64,000 nucleotides of DNA from Aplidium turbinatum (lineage: Eukaryota > Chordata > Ascidiacea > Aplousobranchia > Polyclinidae). Position 1 is the stretch's first letter, and each line of letters begins with the position of its first letter. The notes beneath the pieces were generated by a model. It had not been told where the DNA came from, did no database searches, and was given only the letters and a program-made list of their open reading frames with translations. Shown here in pieces: positions 61,698 to 64,000 of the stretch. The position numbers were made by a program, and so were the translations under genes. The stretch spans positions 6,696,001 to 6,760,000 of the forward strand of contig OU964923.1 in the NCBI GenBank assembly GCA_918807975.1. Direction: 5' to 3'.

Positions 61698-62165
61698 TTA
61701 AGGGCGCACACCTCCTTAAAATGTAAGTTTTTATTAATTGTTTTATTTTAGCTCATTTAAATAGTAAATTTAATGAGGATTCCGAATAGCCTAGGTAATT
61801 ATTTTGCCATATTTGAACTCTTTTTGCCTTAAAAGTGTCATTTTTGAAATGTACCTGGCAATTCTGAACCTGATTTTTGTGAAAAAATATTTAATCTTAC
61901 CGTACTACTTTTTGACTTCAATTTGAAAGATATGGGTTAATGTGCTACTGTTTATACTTCCACCACTCTTTTGTGATGTAAGATTGCAGTATGTAAGATT
62001 AACATCTTACATAGCCTACTGTAACATTTTTTGCTGTTTTTGGATATATATATATTTTAAATGTTTAATGCTGATTTTCTCAAATTAATGTTTTTCGATA
62101 CTAGAATTGCAACTCTGCCTGAACTACTTATCCAATTTTACAGCAATGCTTGTTTGGGATATGAG

Positions 62166-63506
62166 CAGTGTTGTACGCGTTTTTGAAATAATTTGTCAGC
62201 GTCAGCGCGAATTGCCTAAAAACTTTACGGCGTAAAGAACTGCGTAAGCTCTTAAAGAAATTGACGGCGTCAGCGCTAATTTCTAGCGCTATTTTTTGCC
62301 AGCGTCTCATAAAACGGAAATATTTCAACCAAGTTCAGGCTAACAATAGCTATAAATAAAGAGCAGGTATTATGTTTTGAGACTGTATTGTAATTAGCTG
62401 CTCAGCCTATTAGTTATTTCCTTGCAGAAAAACAAGCATATCAAAACGTTTGTCTGACAATCTGCTGTGTTTGGGACGCATATTCAAGGGTGCCGGAGCG
62501 ATTTTTGACTGGATGGGCAGAAGTATGAAAAAAGGGCACTTTTGTTGCTGAAAGGCCAATTTTTTTTGTAAGTTTTTAAGATAAGATATAGCGATAATGC
62601 TCATCTATCAGCTCATTATCGAGTAATGATACAAGTGTCCGCTATACAAAGAACAATGGCACGGAAGGGCATCATGCTATTTTATAATGATGTAATATAA
62701 CTTACTGTGATGGAGAATTTTGTGTCGTGAATATTATTTTGAGGCAAAAATAGAACATTATAATTAGGCTAAAAGCGAATAGCATAAATTGTTATATTGT
62801 AAAGTGTGCAGTAGCTTACATGACTTTAAAAGGGCACCATTGCCCCCTCTTCCCTCCCCATCGACAGAATTTGAGGGCAGGAGGGCATCCGCTCCCCCTG
62901 CCCCCCTCCCGCTTCCGGCGCCCCTGCGCATATTGTCCTTTCCAAGTGAAAACATGCGTTCCACAGCAGCGCTGGTTGGTATTGGTGTGTTGTATTTCAA
63001 AAACAAGTTGAAAACGTTTAGTCGGAAATGTATTACTGTTCCAAGCGTGCTGTGATAGTTTAGCATGTATAAATCTTTTAACGAGGTCCACTGCACCAAC
63101 ATCGCTCTTTTTAGGGGCATAGAGCTCTTGAAATAAAGTATATTCAACGTCCGCGATGCCATTCATGGATTTGTCGCTTTCTGTCTCTGATCCCTCGTTC
63201 TCAATACATGGGTGATCACCATTTGGTGAACTTCTTCCGCATGTATTCCAGGGAGCCATTCCAACCAACGCAAAAGCCGGTAATTCGGATGAGTCGCGCT
63301 GGCCAGAATACATTGTGAAACTCTTATTGTGAAACGAGATTTTCCATGAAAACAAAAAAATGACGCTTAGCGCTTGACGCTTAAAATCGGCAAAATAGTT
63401 GACGGCGCTATCACTTCCGTCAACTGAAAAATAAATTGACGGCGCTAGCCTCAGCGTCAACAAAAAGTTGACGCCGTCAAATTGACGGCGTCAACGTACA
63501 ACACTG
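62166..63506 (-). mobile_element. hAT transposon with transposase C-terminus, inserted in the TTAA element
   Basis: Ends CAGTGTTGTACG / CGTACAACACTG with a perfect 8-bp target duplication GATATGAG (62158-62165 and 63507-63514). Both subterminal regions carry many GACGGCG/GCGTCA words. On the minus strand the middle encodes the hAT C-terminal dimerisation region: FLKYNTPIPTSAAVERMFSL (around 63000-62950), interrupted by another element, then RPKHSRLSDKRFDMLVFLQG (around 62475-62415). The N-terminal catalytic part is missing: an internally deleted copy. Confidence 0.9.
62485..62926. mobile_element. short hAT-type element nested inside the hAT transposase
   Basis: Ends CAAGGGTGCCGGAGC / GCTTCCGGCGCCCCTG with a perfect 8-bp target duplication CGCATATT (62477-62484 and 62927-62934). 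It splits the outer transposase between its VERMFSL and RPKHSRL blocks. Right subterminal region C-rich. Non-coding; the 215-residue frame at 62816-63463 is a composite of the nested elements. Confidence 0.9.
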
Positions 63507-64000
63507 GATATGAGCCTTTACTTTTATTAATTAAATGAAGTGTTTTTGAAAAAATTGTATGTGAAGGCAAGTAGGGCTAAAACTCCAGGTAAATCTTAAA
63601 AATTCAGAGTGCGTCCACCAAAAATATTATATTTTACTACAGAAACACTATTTTTCAAAGAGCCTCCATTAACTTATTTATATTTATAAGGTCATGTTAT
63701 TTTTACAGAAATTTACAAAAAATATCTTGAAAGGAATTTATATAAGCTTTTAGATTTTTTTTGCAATCTGTGGAAATCATGTGCACATTTTTAAATCAGC
63801 TTCTTTGAATAAATGCTTTTAGTACAAATTAAAAACTATATCATAGAGTGTAGACAGTGTGCAAATTTTATAAGCTTTCCAAAAGTATATACTTTGTGTG
63901 GGTTTAAATGTATGATGCTTGAGTAAGAATGTGAAATGCAAGCCCTGCGAGAAAATTTTTTGTAAGGAGGTGTGTCCCCTTAAGTGCTTCATCTAATTCG

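Larger units (their letters stand above)
61702..63979. mobile_element. TTAA-target inverted-repeat element (outermost of a triple nest)
   Basis: The left end GGGCGCACACCTCCTTA and right end TAAGGAGGTGTGTCCCC are inverted repeats, flanked by TTAA on both sides (61698-61701 and 63980-63983). A TTAA target fits piggyBac- or Kolobok-type elements. Without the inserted hAT it is about 930 bp, AT-rich and non-coding. Confidence 0.78.

Noticed and set aside
62816-63463. Novel 215-residue protein
   Set aside because: It spans the boundary of two nested transposons; its start is subterminal repeat and its end is the inner element's C-rich end.
1-64000. CRISPR arrays, bacterial operons, riboswitches
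   Set aside because: No regularly spaced direct repeats; the window is clearly eukaryotic.
1-64000. Endogenous retrovirus, LTR or Polinton-like elements
   Set aside because: No long terminal direct repeats or characteristic proteins were recognised; the transposase pieces all belong to hAT DNA transposons.

Overview
This is an AT-rich metazoan nuclear window. I can fully support one protein-coding gene: a two-exon forkhead transcription factor of the FoxF class on the minus strand. Exon 1 (28383 to 26820) carries the forkhead domain. A short exon 2 (17876 to 17728), about 8.9 kb downstream, carries a conserved C-terminal tail. The near-invariant FoxF forkhead domain, the two-exon layout with a tiny last coding exon, a divergent tail ending in SCAM, and the AT-rich, repeat-laden background suggest an invertebrate deuterostome, most likely a tunicate (ascidian). 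The species cannot be named from the sequence.

Layout. 1-17.4 kb: gene-free, 3' of FoxF. It holds tRNA-derived SINEs, an inverted-repeat element (2129-2546), a hAT-type element with a Harbinger-like MITE inside it (2655-3640), pogo-like fragments, a LINE relic near 8.7 kb and a long-armed inverted-repeat MITE (6925-7197). 17.4-28.4 kb: FoxF, with an 8943-bp intron holding a few small repeats. 28.4-35.1 kb: repeat-poor AT-rich DNA 5' of FoxF, the natural place for its promoter and enhancers. 35-43.6 kb: mostly featureless with two SINEs. 43.6-64 kb: a transposon graveyard. Most of its elements are hAT-like, with 8-bp target duplications I could read directly, and many are nested: hAT in hAT (43622-44886), SINE in hAT (50708-52253), transposase-bearing hAT in SINE (52612-54225), MITE in LINE (60253-61100), and a three-level nest of hAT in hAT in a TTAA element (61702-63979).

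Four unrelated tRNA-derived SINE families (here A, B, C and D) recur across the window. Their heads look like tRNAs but are repeat promoters. The nests give a readable relative chronology. At one site a paralogous SINE copy elsewhere in the window acts as an empty-site control that confirms a hAT insertion. No CRISPR, operon, rRNA or genuine tRNA gene was seen, and no endogenous virus-like element was recognised.
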